A DNA stretch of 64,000 bases from Bacillota bacterium (GTDB lineage Bacteria > Bacillota_A > Clostridia > Lachnospirales > Lachnospiraceae): assembly GCA_023443625.1 (NCBI GenBank), contig JAEZTQ010000082.1:77193-141192 (forward strand). The letters run 5' to 3'. A program made the translations under genes and the position numbers. A model generated the notes under the pieces. That model saw only the letters and a program-made list of their open reading frames with translations. It was not told the DNA's origin and ran no database searches. How positions within the stretch are numbered: position 1 is the stretch's first letter; every line of letters starts with the position of its first letter. Shown piece after piece: positions 33,836-43,595 of this stretch.

Positions 33836-35723
33836 CTTGGCCCTCCTCAACTCTCTGGTTATAATCTAGTGCTGGGCATTTATCTTCGCCAAAGACCTTG
33901 GCACCACAATTATAGCAAGCCTGGCGACAGTTTGGTGTGATAGCCTCAGCCTTTGCTCTCTTATACTCTTTTAATAGGAATTCTTTTGTTACTCCTACAT
34001 CTATAAAGTCCCAAGGGAAGATTTCTGTTTCTTCTCGTTCTCTATTATTGTAGAAATCAATATGGATACCATTATCCTCAAAGGCTTTCATCCATTTATC
34101 ATAACTAAAATGCTCACTCCAGGAATCATAAAGACATCCATTTTGATAGGCATCGTAAATAACCTTGCTAATACGGCGGTCGCCTCTGGCAAGAACTCCT
34201 TCTAGTTCTGTAAGCTTAGCCTCATGCCAATTATATTTGATGCTTTTACGGTTAAGCTGCTCATTCATTTTATCCTTTAAGAACCTTGCTTTCTCAATAA
34301 ACTCTTTGCCCGAATTCATTCTAGACCACTGGAAAGGTGTAAAGGGCTTGGGTACAAAGAAGGAAGTACTGGATACAATACTTACCTTACCATTACGCTT
34401 GTCCTTTGGTATGGTATAATATTCTCTTGCAATTTTATCAGAAAGTAGGGCAATCCCTTCAATATCTTCTTCAGTTTCCGTGGGCAGACCAAGCATGAAA
34501 TACAGCTTAACACGATTCCAACCACTTTCAAAGGCTTTCATGGCACCGCCTAAGATCACTTCTTCTGTAAGTCCCTTATTGATTACATCACGAAGCCTTT
34601 GTGAACCAGCCTCCGGTGCAAAGGTTAGACTGCTCTTTCTAACATCCTGAACCTTACTCATCACATCAAGAGCAAAGGCATCAATTCGTAAGGACGGTAG
34701 GGATATATTCACTCCCTTAGAACCAAATTCATCAATTAAAAAGTAGACCAATTCCTGTAGCATGGAATAATCGCTAGAGCTTAGTGAACTTAAGGAAATC
34801 TCTTCATGTCCCGTAGACTTCAACATCTCATAGGCACATTTTTTAAGATATTCCACATGACGCTCTCTGGTGGGACGATAAATCATACCCGCCTGACAAA
34901 AGCGGCAACCACGAATACAGCCTCTTTGAATTTCTAGAACAACTCTATCCTGGGTTGCTTTAATAAAGGGTACAACAGGTTTTGTTGGATAATAGGCTTC
35001 GCTCAAGTTCATTTCTACCTGCTTTATTACTTTATTCGGCACTCCTACCTGATTTGGGGTAAAGCTTTCAATGGTACCGTCATCTTTATACTTTACATCA
35101 TAGAAAGCAGGCACATACATTCCGTCAATCTGTGCCACCTTTTCTAAATATTCTCTTCTGGATCTGCCAGCCTTCTTACATTCCATATAAGCATCTAAGA
35201 GCTGATCATAAGCAGTCTCTCCCTCTCCGATATAGAAGAAATCGAAGAAATCTGCAATGGGCTCAGGATTATAGCTACAAGGACCTCCACCAATAACAAT
35301 AGGATGTTCCTCTGTTCTATCCTTGGCATAAAGGGGAATCTGAGATAATTCTAATATCTGCAGAATATTGGTATAACACATCTCATATTGCAGGGTAATT
35401 CCAAGAAAATCAAAATCCTTCACCGGGTCTTGACTTTCTAAGGCAAAGAGAGGAATATTCTTCTCTCTCATTAGCTTGTCCATATCCACCCAAGGGGAAT
35501 AAACCCTCTCACAATAGGTGTCTTCTCTGCGGTTTAATATATCATATAAAATTTGAATTCCCAGATGTGACATACCAATCTCATATACATCGGGAAAACA
35601 CATGCAAAAGCGTATCTCTGCCTTATTCTTATCCTTCACCTGCATATTGACTTCTCCACCAATATACCTTGCAGGCTTATCTACTGTTAATAATATTTCA
35701 TCTGAAAGTGCTAGTTTTCTCAT
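33819..35723 (-). CDS. B12-binding-domain radical SAM protein, TIGR03960 family
   Basis: 634 residues from the ATG at 35723 (GGAGGAAAA upstream; a longer ATG start lacks one). Cobalamin-binding-like fold at about 30-190 (FPDVYEIGMSHLGIQILYDI), then the radical SAM core with the cluster motif QRGCIRGCRFCQAG (Cys-x3-Cys-x2-Cys) at about 280-300. The C-terminus has further cysteines (CRQACYNCGAKVFGEDKCP). It works with the downstream TIGR03936 protein; likely a methylthiotransferase or RNA-modifying enzyme. It is first in the RNase G/ribosome cluster. Confidence 0.93.
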   Translation of the reverse strand: MRKLALSDEILLTVDKPARYIGGEVNMQVKDKNKAEIRFCMCFPDVYEIGMSHLGIQILYDILNRREDTYCERVYSPWVDMDKLMREKNIPLFALESQDPVKDFDFLGITLQYEMCYTNILQILELSQIPLYAKDRTEEHPIVIGGGPCSYNPEPIADFFDFFYIGEGETAYDQLLDAYMECKKAGRSRREYLEKVAQIDGMYVPAFYDVKYKDDGTIESFTPNQVGVPNKVIKQVEMNLSEAYYPTKPVVPFIKATQDRVVLEIQRGCIRGCRFCQAGMIYRPTRERHVEYLKKCAYEMLKSTGHEEISLSSLSSSDYSMLQELVYFLIDEFGSKGVNISLPSLRIDAFALDVMSKVQDVRKSSLTFAPEAGSQRLRDVINKGLTEEVILGGAMKAFESGWNRVKLYFMLGLPTETEEDIEGIALLSDKIAREYYTIPKDKRNGKVSIVSSTSFFVPKPFTPFQWSRMNSGKEFIEKARFLKDKMNEQLNRKSIKYNWHEAKLTELEGVLARGDRRISKVIYDAYQNGCLYDSWSEHFSYDKWMKAFEDNGIHIDFYNNREREETEIFPWDFIDVGVTKEFLLKEYKRAKAEAITPNCRQACYNCGAKVFGEDKCPALDYNQRVEEGQDESKN

Positions 35724-35911
35724 TTTTCCTCCATGACACTCAAATAAGCATCCTTCCATATATGTCCAAAGCTAAGCTTTTGTATATTTCCTCTGAATTA
35801 ATAATAGTAGTCAAACTCTACTTATATTACTTAGCGTTAGAACTTGTTTAACTTTTTACTATTCGCTATTATAACTGATATGAAATAAAATTACAACGAA
35901 CAATAAGGAAA

Positions 35912-35940
35912 GAACCCAAGGAGTACCAAGGGTTCATTTC
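35912..35940 (-). terminator. Weak terminator after the 205-residue membrane protein
   Basis: GAACCC and GGGTTC flank a 12-base region just after the stop at 35941; on the minus strand the stem is followed by TTTCCTT. Confidence 0.55.
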
Positions 35941-36558
35941 TTATTTTAGCCAAGTTACCATAAAATTTTCCAGATACTGCATTGCATCCTTACCTGTTAC
36001 ATAATCCTCAATGATATTATTGGTTAAGTCGCCAAGCTTTATATTAAATTTATCGAAAATAAATATTAGAAGAAATAATAGGATTGCACATACACTACGA
36101 ATAATCAAAGAATGGTAGGAAGCCATATCCTTGCTGACATCCTTCTTGGAAGCATCTTCCTCTGACACATTATGAAATAACCTCATTACCTCTCCTCTTT
36201 TGCTGCTATTCTGCTGCTCATTCACATCAGTTTCCTGATCCGTATTGTAATTAATATCATAGGGTTTTGTATAAATTTGCTGAGCACTAAGCTGACGCAG
36301 GCAAGCTTCTCTGGCCTGATGGATGTATTCAGCTCTGGAAATACCCAGGGAATGATTTATGTAATCATGGGATACCAAAGGGTAATCAGAAGGCTCCCCT
36401 TCTATCTCATTACTATTAGCAGCCTTATCAGTTGTTCTATCTGCCAATATCATCCTGTTATCTATAGCTCTTCCTGTTAAAAATAAATTATCATTGATAT
36501 TATTGGATAGATTCCTCTCAATTTGCTTTACCATTGTATCTTCACTTCTTTTATCCAT
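35941..36558 (-). CDS. Single-pass membrane protein, unknown
   Basis: 205 residues from the ATG at 36558 (AAAGGAGGCAGAG upstream). A long charged N-terminal part (1-150; Asn/Asp/Glu-rich, including DTDQETDVNEQQNS-like stretches) is followed by one membrane helix (about 158-178) and a short extracytoplasmic tail. A conserved-looking segment is ISRAEYIHQAREACLRQLSA. I do not recognise a family; clostridial genomes often carry such proteins near map. Confidence 0.6.
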   Translation of the reverse strand: MDKRSEDTMVKQIERNLSNNINDNLFLTGRAIDNRMILADRTTDKAANSNEIEGEPSDYPLVSHDYINHSLGISRAEYIHQAREACLRQLSAQQIYTKPYDINYNTDQETDVNEQQNSSKRGEVMRLFHNVSEEDASKKDVSKDMASYHSLIIRSVCAILLFLLIFIFDKFNIKLGDLTNNIIEDYVTGKDAMQYLENFMVTWLK

Positions 36559-36652
36559 CTCTGCCTCCTTTCTATGATAAGCTCCTTTTCTCATTTCATT
36601 ATATTGATAAAATCCTCAGCTTATACCAGTATTAGTACAAATTAAAAAATAA

Positions 36653-36686
36653 AACATGGACAGCTTTTAGACTGGACATGTTTTAT
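36653..36686 (-). terminator. map terminator
   Basis: AAAACATG / CATGTTTT with imperfect inner pairing, followed on the minus strand by a T-rich tail (TTATTTTTTAATTT). Confidence 0.65.
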
Positions 36687-36737
36687 ATAAAATAAGGGGT
36701 AATTTTCTATTTAAATATATCTAAGGAATAAATATTC

Positions 36738-37613
36738 TCAATAAGCTAAAACTTCATGCCCTTCCTCTGTAACCAGTACCATAATTTCACTTTGAGCAGA
36801 GACTTTTCCATCTGAGGTATAATAGGTCCATCCATTCTCTTCATCTAGATATATATTATCTGTTCCCATATTTACCATGGGTTCAATAGTAAATACCATT
36901 CCCGGCACCATTAACATCTCGGTATTCTTCATTGTAACATAGCTAACCCATGGTTCTTCATGGAATTCTAAACCTATACCATGTCCCCCTATTTCTCTTA
37001 CTACAGTATAACCATGATCCAGAGCGTGGTCATGGACAGCTTGACCTACATCTCCAAGAAATCTCCAAGGCATAACCTGTTCTAAGCCTAGTTGAACACA
37101 TTCTTCAACAACCTTAATCAGGCGTTTCTTATCCTCACTTATAGTTCCAATAGAAAACATGCGTGAGGAATCTGAATAATATCCCTTATATATAGTAGAT
37201 ACATCTACATTAATGATGTCACCTTCTTTTAAGATTCTATCCTTAGATGGTATCCCGTGGCATACCTCATCATTGACAGAAGTACAAACACTCTTTGGAA
37301 AACCTTCATATCCAAGCTGTGCCGGAATACCTCCCAGCTCTTTTGTTCTATCCATAACCAACTGATTGATGTCTTCTGTGGTTATACCAGCCCGAATACT
37401 ATTAGCTATCATATCTAAGATGGCTATATTGACTTTACCGCTTTCTCTTATTCCATTAATCTGCTCTGTATTTTTAATCAAATCCCTTGAAGGAACAATA
37501 TGTCCCTGTAAATCAAATTTCTCTAGTTTAAAATCAAAGTCATAATGACATGACTTATATTTCTTATTACTATTGCACCAACAAGGGTCATTTCTATTAA
37601 GTCTATGATTCAT
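36738..37613 (-). CDS. map: Methionine aminopeptidase with SEC-C zinc motif
   Basis: 291 residues. The first 25 residues are a SEC-C metal motif (NRNDPCWCNSNKKYKSCH). The pita-bread catalytic domain follows with the metal ligands in VDVSTIYKGYYSDSSR, GHGIGLEFHEEPWV and TIEPMVNMG, and FPKSVCTSVNDEVCHGIP. It removes the initiator methionine. The SEC-C extended form is common in Clostridia next to a shorter map copy in the ribosomal operon. AAAGGATGGAACATA precedes the ATG. Confidence 0.96.
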   Translation of the reverse strand: MNHRLNRNDPCWCNSNKKYKSCHYDFDFKLEKFDLQGHIVPSRDLIKNTEQINGIRESGKVNIAILDMIANSIRAGITTEDINQLVMDRTKELGGIPAQLGYEGFPKSVCTSVNDEVCHGIPSKDRILKEGDIINVDVSTIYKGYYSDSSRMFSIGTISEDKKRLIKVVEECVQLGLEQVMPWRFLGDVGQAVHDHALDHGYTVVREIGGHGIGLEFHEEPWVSYVTMKNTEMLMVPGMVFTIEPMVNMGTDNIYLDEENGWTYYTSDGKVSAQSEIMVLVTEEGHEVLAY

Positions 37614-37703
37614 TATGTTCCATCCTTTTATTTATATAGGAATATATTGTAAATTCTCCATAATTACAAAACCTAATCATACATATTACATTCATTAGTG
37701 ATA

Positions 37704-38339
37704 TCAACCAGCTGTAGGATAACAAGTTGTAATTGCTCTTACTATTCCCTCATCATCGATCATAAGACCTAAATACCAGGGTAATTCTTCATCATATTCA
37801 ATCTGAGCCATAATAATATCCTTATAATTCTCACACCAACCCTCAGGAAAAGTCGACATATTCCAAGATAGGACACCTGTAATAGATGTAGTCTCCTGGT
37901 TCTCAGGGGCAGTTTCACTGTTCTTTATACAATTAGGTAAAAGAGCATATACTTCCTCTTCAGTCATCCCAATTTGAAGCTTACATTCCAATATGTATTG
38001 TTCACCCAAGAGGGCATAATTGATAAAATCGACTCTTCTTTCCTCAGTGGAGGTATCTTCATCATACTGAAAGTAAAAATATAGGATGTCATCTAATTCA
38101 ACCCATAGCCAGTTACCTATTGATCCTCCAAATACACCAGCTGTCTTTGTAAGCTTACTCTTACTATTCCGTGATATGGTCTCATACTCGGGAATTTGAA
38201 AATCCTTCATAAACTTAATATCATCTTTGGTAACCGTCTGTAATTTGATAGAATCACTTTATCTTTTGCATCCATTGAGGAAGGCAATAATCATTAGCAT
38301 AGATATGATACTGAATTTTTTACATCTTATCTTACTCAT
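37704..38339 (-). pseudogene. Lipoprotein gene interrupted by an in-frame stop right after the lipobox
   Basis: From the ATG at 38339 (AAGGAGAATTCT upstream) the frame reads a signal peptide MSKIRCKKFSIISMLMII followed by AFLNGCKR, a classic lipobox with Cys, then a TAA stop. Translation in the same frame continues SDSIKLQTVTKDDIKF into the 168-residue open stretch MKDFQIPEYETISRN, ending at 37704. So a single base change in one codon separates the export signal from the body. The body has no recognised domain (YALLGEQYILECKLQIGMTEE suggests a SmpA/BLIP-like segment). It is probably inactive unless read through or internally started. Confidence 0.85.
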
Positions 38340-38452
38340 AGAATTCTCCTTGTCATCTTCTATTTTAAGAAATCAAATAATTCCATGCTAGAATATACAC
38401 AAGTCGCCATGCTGTCTCCTGTTTTTGCAAAGGATTATAATTTACTGATAAT

Positions 38453-39154
38453 TTATATTTCATCCACCATGCGATAGCCAACGCCTACTTCCGTGACAAT
38501 GTACTTGGGTTCAGCAGGATTAGCTTCTATTTTACGTCGGATGTTAGCCATATTAACACGAAGGGTTTGGTTTTCATTAACATAAGGGCCCCAGATTTCT
38601 TTAATTAGATAATCATGGGTAAGAACCTTCCCCACATTTTTTGATAGAAGCACAATAATTTTATATTCAATGGGGGTTAAATGAACCTCCTTATCTTCTA
38701 CCTTGACAAGTCTTTTATCATAATCAATCAGGAGATTTCCTATGATAACTTTATCTGCCTCAACATTATTATCATCTCTTGCTTTCTGACTATGTCTAAC
38801 GGCTGTACGGATACGGGCTAAAAGCTCTGATGTACCAAAGGGCTTCGTGATATAATCATCGGCACCTAAATCAAGGGCCTCTACCTTCTCCCTCTCATGC
38901 CCTCTTGCTGAGACAACAACAATGGGCAAACTATTCCATTCTCTTATTTTCTTAAGAACATCAATACCATCCATGTCGGGAAGACCAAGATCAAGTAAAA
39001 TCAAATCCGGACAATGGGAAGCGGTTAATGCCAAGGCCGCCTTACCAGATTCTGCTTTAATTACGTTATAATCATTATGCGTAAGAATTGTTGATATAAA
39101 ATTACTGATTGCTAGTTCATCCTCAACTATGAGAATAACTAATTTATTATTCAT
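38453..39154 (-). CDS. kdpE: KdpE response regulator
   Basis: 233 residues from the ATG at 39154. Receiver domain with acidic pocket (LIVEDEL), phospho-acceptor LILLDLGLPDMDG, and DDYITKPFG (Lys); OmpR-type winged helix in the last 100 residues (LTPIEYKIIVLLSKNVGKVL). Partner of KdpD encoded upstream. It would activate potassium uptake genes under low potassium, but no kdpFABC lies in the window. Confidence 0.9.
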   Translation of the reverse strand: MNNKLVILIVEDELAISNFISTILTHNDYNVIKAESGKAALALTASHCPDLILLDLGLPDMDGIDVLKKIREWNSLPIVVVSARGHEREKVEALDLGADDYITKPFGTSELLARIRTAVRHSQKARDDNNVEADKVIIGNLLIDYDKRLVKVEDKEVHLTPIEYKIIVLLSKNVGKVLTHDYLIKEIWGPYVNENQTLRVNMANIRRKIEANPAEPKYIVTEVGVGYRMVDEI

Positions 39155-39218
39155 AATTTTCCTCATTTCTTCTACAGTTTTTTATAGGACAGGTACCCAA
39201 ATCAATATCTCAATGCAT

Positions 39219-41864
39219 TTATAATGGTAATATAAAGCGAAATAATGCTCCATTTCCTTCACGATTAAAGGCTTCGATTTTACCATGATGGGCCTTAACA
39301 ATGGACATACAGATGGATAGTCCAATTCCCATCCCTCTAGAGGAATCAGAGGTTCTTTTACCGTTTGGGACATAGGATTCAAAGAGATAGGGAAAATCCT
39401 GCTCCGGAATACCATCTCCGTTATCACTTACTTCAAATACGGCAAAATCCTCTTCTTTTTGTAAGGAAACAAGGATTAAGGTCTCTCCAGAGTGTTTGAT
39501 AGCATTTTCAATCAAATTGATAATAACCTGCTCAATTAAAGTTCCGTCCATAGGTACCATCAAAAGCTCCTCTGGCACCCTTACATCAATTTTTTGCTGG
39601 GGAAATCTTTTGCGAATTCTTCCGATTGCGCTAGCTATGATTTCTTCTGCTGCTTCTGGTGTTTTTGTTACATTGGCTGTATCCTCGTTAATTCGTGTAA
39701 CGGATAATAGGTTTTCCACCATTCGAATTAACCACTGGGAATCCTCTTTAATATGAGAAACCAATTGCTCCTTTGTATTATCATCAATGGCACCCTTGTT
39801 TTCTAATATTGCTGAGCTAGCACCAAGAATCCCTGTTAATGGTGTCCGAAGATCATGAGAAATGGCGCGAAGGAGGTTGCTTCGCAGCTTTTCTTTCTCT
39901 GTTTCAATAAGAATTGCTCTCTGCTCATCGGATAATCTCTGGCGCTCCAAGGCAATGGCTACCAGAGAAGTAATTCGTTTCATAAAAGCACGATTACTTT
40001 GATCAATTCTCAAACCATTGGAACAGGATATGCCAAGAACACCCAGAACATTCCCCTGGAAGATAACAGGCATATAATAAGCCCTGGCCTCAGCGAGAGT
40101 ATCCGTTCCTGAGCCTGCTTGCTTTTGGTTCACAAACACCCAATGTGCAACCCTGCGTTCCTGTATGGATTGTAAAAATGAGGCATCTGTTTCTTCTTGT
40201 GCAAGCAATAATTTGCCATTTATTTCATCAATAGGATCTTTTATATAAAATATTACAGAACGGCCAAATATGGTAACAATATATTGATTGGTTAAGTTCA
40301 GGATATTATCAAGACCTCTGGTTACCAAAAGCTTCTTATTAATCTCGTATAGAACCTCAATTCTTTGTTCTCTGCTTTCTGCATAGTCTACCTGGGCTTT
40401 TATTCTCACGGTTGTCGTACTTGTAATTAAAGCAGTGACGAACATTACTACAATGGAGATAAAATAATCATTTTGCATGATACCTAAAGAATATTTAGGT
40501 TCAATAAAAAGAATGTTATCAATCAATACACTAATAATAGAGGCAGCTATACCGTATAGATATCCGGTTGTTACCTTAGAAACAATTAATATGGCCAGGA
40601 TATAGAGTAAAATTATATTATGATTGCTAAAATCAATCCTAAATAAAAGCATGGCAACAAAGGTTGTCAGGCATAGGATAAACAATGTCTTTAAGGTATC
40701 TCGCCTAGTAAGCTTAAACCTGTTATTAGAGAATACTTTTCTTCTGCCATGATAGCTTTTTACATTAGAGTTAGGGCTATCAGGTATGATGTGAATTTCT
40801 GTTTTATTTAATAAGGCTATAAGACTATCTTCCAGATCTATGGAAAACAGGCTCCTTATCCCTTTCTTTCTTCTGCTTTTTCCGATTACAATATTCGTGA
40901 TACCACTAATCCTGGCATAAGCCGCCACAGTTGCTGCAATGTCTTGCCCATGTAAGGTAGTGACCTCCGCACCTAACTGCTCCGCCAGTTCAACATTCGC
41001 TTGAAAACTTCTCTTTTCCTCCTCAGACATTATCTCATTTTTACTATTTTCCACATATACAGCTAGCCATGGAGCATGAAAAGCTTCAGCTGTTCTTGCT
41101 GTCCATCGGATACATCTAGCTGAAGAGGGAGAACAGCTTATACAAACCAGTATCTTGGTATGGCCAGTATTATCAGAGATAAGTCCTTCTTTCCTACTAT
41201 AATTACTGATTCGGTCGGCAGCCTTTCGCATTGCTACCTCCCTAAGAAGCCTTAAGGTGTCTTTTGTCAAGGAATCAGTGAAAAGATCTTGTCCTTCATT
41301 CGGCAAATGAAGCTTCTCTTCTTCCAGACGCCTCAGCAGCTCGTCCGGCTCGATATCAATTAGTTCTACCTTATCAGCATCATCAAAGATATAATCCGGG
41401 ACGGTTTCCTGTTCCGATATAGGTGATATTATCTGAACAGTATCATATAGACTTTCTATGTTTTGAACATTTACTGTAGTATATACATCGATTCCTGCAT
41501 TTAAAAGCTCTTCTATGTCTTGATATCTTTTCTTATTTCGTGTTCCTATTTCATTGGAACGAGCTAACTCATCCACAATAATAAGCTTGGGTTTTCTTAA
41601 GAGAGCAGCATCAAGATCAAAATCAAAGCTACCATTATTATCATCCTTTGCTTTCGTTGATAATCTGGGTATCTGCTCTAGGAGCCTTATGGTCTTAGCA
41701 CTTGCTGTGGGCTTTATATAACCAGCCACTACATCTACCCCGCTGAGATACTGCTCTTTGGCATCATCCAGCATAGCATAGGTTTTTCCTACACCAGTTG
41801 AATATCCAAAAAATATTTTTAGGCGGCCTCGACCGTTATCTATCTCCAAGCAACTCACTTCCAA
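39219..41864 (-). CDS. kdpD: KdpD sensor histidine kinase
   Basis: About 881 residues with start at TTG 41864 or a few codons later; the initiation codon is uncertain. N-terminal KdpD domain with Walker A GYSTGVGKTYAML and DELARSNEIGTRNKKRYQD (10-215), universal stress domain (about 235-365), four membrane helices (about 385-490), GAF region, HisKA with ISHDLRTPLTG (phospho-His) and HATPase with IENAIKHSG and SDNGDGIP. It senses potassium/turgor and often c-di-AMP through the stress domain. kdpE follows at a 64-base gap. Confidence 0.92.
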   Translation of the reverse strand: MEVSCLEIDNGRGRLKIFFGYSTGVGKTYAMLDDAKEQYLSGVDVVAGYIKPTASAKTIRLLEQIPRLSTKAKDDNNGSFDFDLDAALLRKPKLIIVDELARSNEIGTRNKKRYQDIEELLNAGIDVYTTVNVQNIESLYDTVQIISPISEQETVPDYIFDDADKVELIDIEPDELLRRLEEEKLHLPNEGQDLFTDSLTKDTLRLLREVAMRKAADRISNYSRKEGLISDNTGHTKILVCISCSPSSARCIRWTARTAEAFHAPWLAVYVENSKNEIMSEEEKRSFQANVELAEQLGAEVTTLHGQDIAATVAAYARISGITNIVIGKSRRKKGIRSLFSIDLEDSLIALLNKTEIHIIPDSPNSNVKSYHGRRKVFSNNRFKLTRRDTLKTLFILCLTTFVAMLLFRIDFSNHNIILLYILAILIVSKVTTGYLYGIAASIISVLIDNILFIEPKYSLGIMQNDYFISIVVMFVTALITSTTTVRIKAQVDYAESREQRIEVLYEINKKLLVTRGLDNILNLTNQYIVTIFGRSVIFYIKDPIDEINGKLLLAQEETDASFLQSIQERRVAHWVFVNQKQAGSGTDTLAEARAYYMPVIFQGNVLGVLGISCSNGLRIDQSNRAFMKRITSLVAIALERQRLSDEQRAILIETEKEKLRSNLLRAISHDLRTPLTGILGASSAILENKGAIDDNTKEQLVSHIKEDSQWLIRMVENLLSVTRINEDTANVTKTPEAAEEIIASAIGRIRKRFPQQKIDVRVPEELLMVPMDGTLIEQVIINLIENAIKHSGETLILVSLQKEEDFAVFEVSDNGDGIPEQDFPYLFESYVPNGKRTSDSSRGMGIGLSICMSIVKAHHGKIEAFNREGNGALFRFILPL

Positions 41865-41976
41865 TCATTTATTCAATCTGTATTTCACAAATTTTATTAC
41901 CCTATTATAACTGATAACTTTAAGAGAGGCAACTATCCCCATCTTATCTTAAGACATATTTATGCATTTAAAATAA

Positions 41977-42005
41977 AGCAGGAAACTAATCCTCTGTTTC
42001 CTGCT
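41977..42005 (-). terminator. Hairpin/terminator upstream of kdpD
   Basis: AGCAGGAAAC / GTTTCCTGCT (10 pairs); read on the minus strand it is followed by TTTATTTTA. No annotated minus-strand gene ends before it, so it may be a leader attenuator for kdpDE or the end of a small RNA. Confidence 0.6.
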
Positions 42006-42213
42006 ATAACTATCTATCTTAACCTTTTAAAAGTTCTTTTATCTGAGGAATACTTTTTCCTCTCAGCATCCCACAGCCTTAACTCTTATCTGAAACCGTC
42101 CCTAGAATGATACATCGATAAATATTCATTAATGTTTTTCATTGAAATATCCAATGTTTTCATTTATAATGTCTATAGTCAATTATCTACAAACAAAAAC
42201 GACAATACATGGC

Positions 42214-42244
42214 TTGACAAAAGAAATACGATGCTGCATATAAT
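42214..42244 (+). promoter_or_regulatory. tyrS promoter
   Basis: TTGACA and TATAAT with a 19-base spacer, 70 bases before the ATG. Confidence 0.6.
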
Positions 42245-42313
42245 AGATTTTCCTACAAACTATATGTATGAAATCTGCCAGCATCATTTCGAAATATATG
42301 AAGGAGGAATACC

Positions 42314-43546
42314 ATGTCTACAAATGTTTATGACATACTAAAGGAACGTGGGTTTATTGAGCAAACCACCCATGAGGAGGAAATCCGTGAAATATTAGGA
42401 AAGGAATCCGTTACCTTTTATATAGGTTTTGATGCTACTGCTGATAGTTTAACTGCAGGACATTTTCTTACAGTAATGGCTATGATGCATATGCAAAAAG
42501 CCGGCCACAAACCCATTGCTTTACTTGGCGGAGGAACCACTATGATTGGAGATCCTAGTGGCAAGTCCGATATGAGAACCTTAATGACAATGGAAACGAT
42601 TCAACATAATGCGGATTGTTTTCATAAACAGCTTTCCAGATTTATCGATTTTGAAAAGGGAAATGCTATTATAGCCAATAATGCAGACTGGCTGTTGGAT
42701 TTAAATTATGTAGAATTCTTACGTGAAGTAGGCATCCACTTCTCCGTTAATAAAATGCTTACAGCTGATTGTTATAAGCAGAGAATGGAAAAGGGTCTTA
42801 CCTTCTTTGAATTCAATTACATGCTGATGCAATCCTATGACTTCTGGAAATTGAATAAATTATACAACTGTACTATGCAGTTAGGTGGTAATGATCAATG
42901 GTCTAATATTCTTGGTGGCGTTGATTTAATCCGCCGTAAGGAACAAAAATCTGCTTTTGGTCTTACCTTCAAGCTTCTCACCACCAGTGAGGGAATAAAA
43001 ATGGGTAAAACCATGAAGGGTGCTGTATGGCTGGATCCCAACAAGACAAGTCCTTATGAGTTCTATCAATATTGGAGGAATATTGAAGATGTTAAGGTTG
43101 AAGAATGTCTTGGTCTTTTAACTTTCCTTCCTATGGATGAGGTAAGAAGACTTGGTGCTCTTAAGGATGCCGAGATTAATCATGCAAAAGAGGTTCTAGC
43201 CTTTGAGATTACTAAAATTGTTCATGGTGAGGAGGAGGCTATTAAAGCTCAGGAAGGAGCACGATCCTTATTTGGCGGTGGTATGAAATCTGCTGATATA
43301 CCAACCACCTCCTACCCTAAAGCTCGTTTTGCTGAAGGAATTGATTTGATTACACTAATGTGTGATTCTAAGCTTGCTCAGTCTCGTTCCGATGCAAGAC
43401 GTAATATCCAGCAAGGCGGTGTCACTGTAAATGATGTGAAAATCACAGATTTTGATACAGTATTAAGCATAAATGATTTCGATTCTGACGGGGGATTATT
43501 GATTAAAAAAGGTAAGAAAGCTTTCCATCGTTTTGTAGCAGAATAA
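42314..43546 (+). CDS. tyrS: Tyrosyl-tRNA synthetase
   Basis: 410 residues. Class I catalytic core with [20 protein letters not shown] (HIGH-like), [10 protein letters not shown] and [10 protein letters not shown] (tyrosine pocket) and [11 protein letters not shown] (KMSKS-like). The C-terminal S4 domain is in [20 protein letters not shown]. It charges tRNA-Tyr. GGAGGAATACC precedes the ATG. Confidence 0.97.
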   Translation: MSTNVYDILKERGFIEQTTHEEEIREILGKESVTFYIGFDATADSLTAGHFLTVMAMMHMQKAGHKPIALLGGGTTMIGDPSGKSDMRTLMTMETIQHNADCFHKQLSRFIDFEKGNAIIANNADWLLDLNYVEFLREVGIHFSVNKMLTADCYKQRMEKGLTFFEFNYMLMQSYDFWKLNKLYNCTMQLGGNDQWSNILGGVDLIRRKEQKSAFGLTFKLLTTSEGIKMGKTMKGAVWLDPNKTSPYEFYQYWRNIEDVKVEECLGLLTFLPMDEVRRLGALKDAEINHAKEVLAFEITKIVHGEEEAIKAQEGARSLFGGGMKSADIPTTSYPKARFAEGIDLITLMCDSKLAQSRSDARRNIQQGGVTVNDVKITDFDTVLSINDFDSDGGLLIKKGKKAFHRFVAE

Positions 43547-43595
43547 ATTTTGACATAAATTTATTTAAAAAATAAAGGGGATTGGAGTTGAGATT

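Larger units (their letters stand above)
41865..42313. other. kdpD/tyrS divergent intergenic region
   Basis: 449 bases. It carries a tyrS promoter, a minus-strand hairpin at 41977-42005 and a further minus-strand hairpin CTGAGAGG / CCTC near 42030-42065. No tyrosine T-box (AGGGTGGNACCGCG-like) is visible before tyrS. Confidence 0.6.

Noticed and set aside
41990..42313. T-box leader for tyrS
   Set aside because: No antiterminator core (TGGNACC) or stem I motifs were found; a plain promoter lies only 70 bases before the gene.
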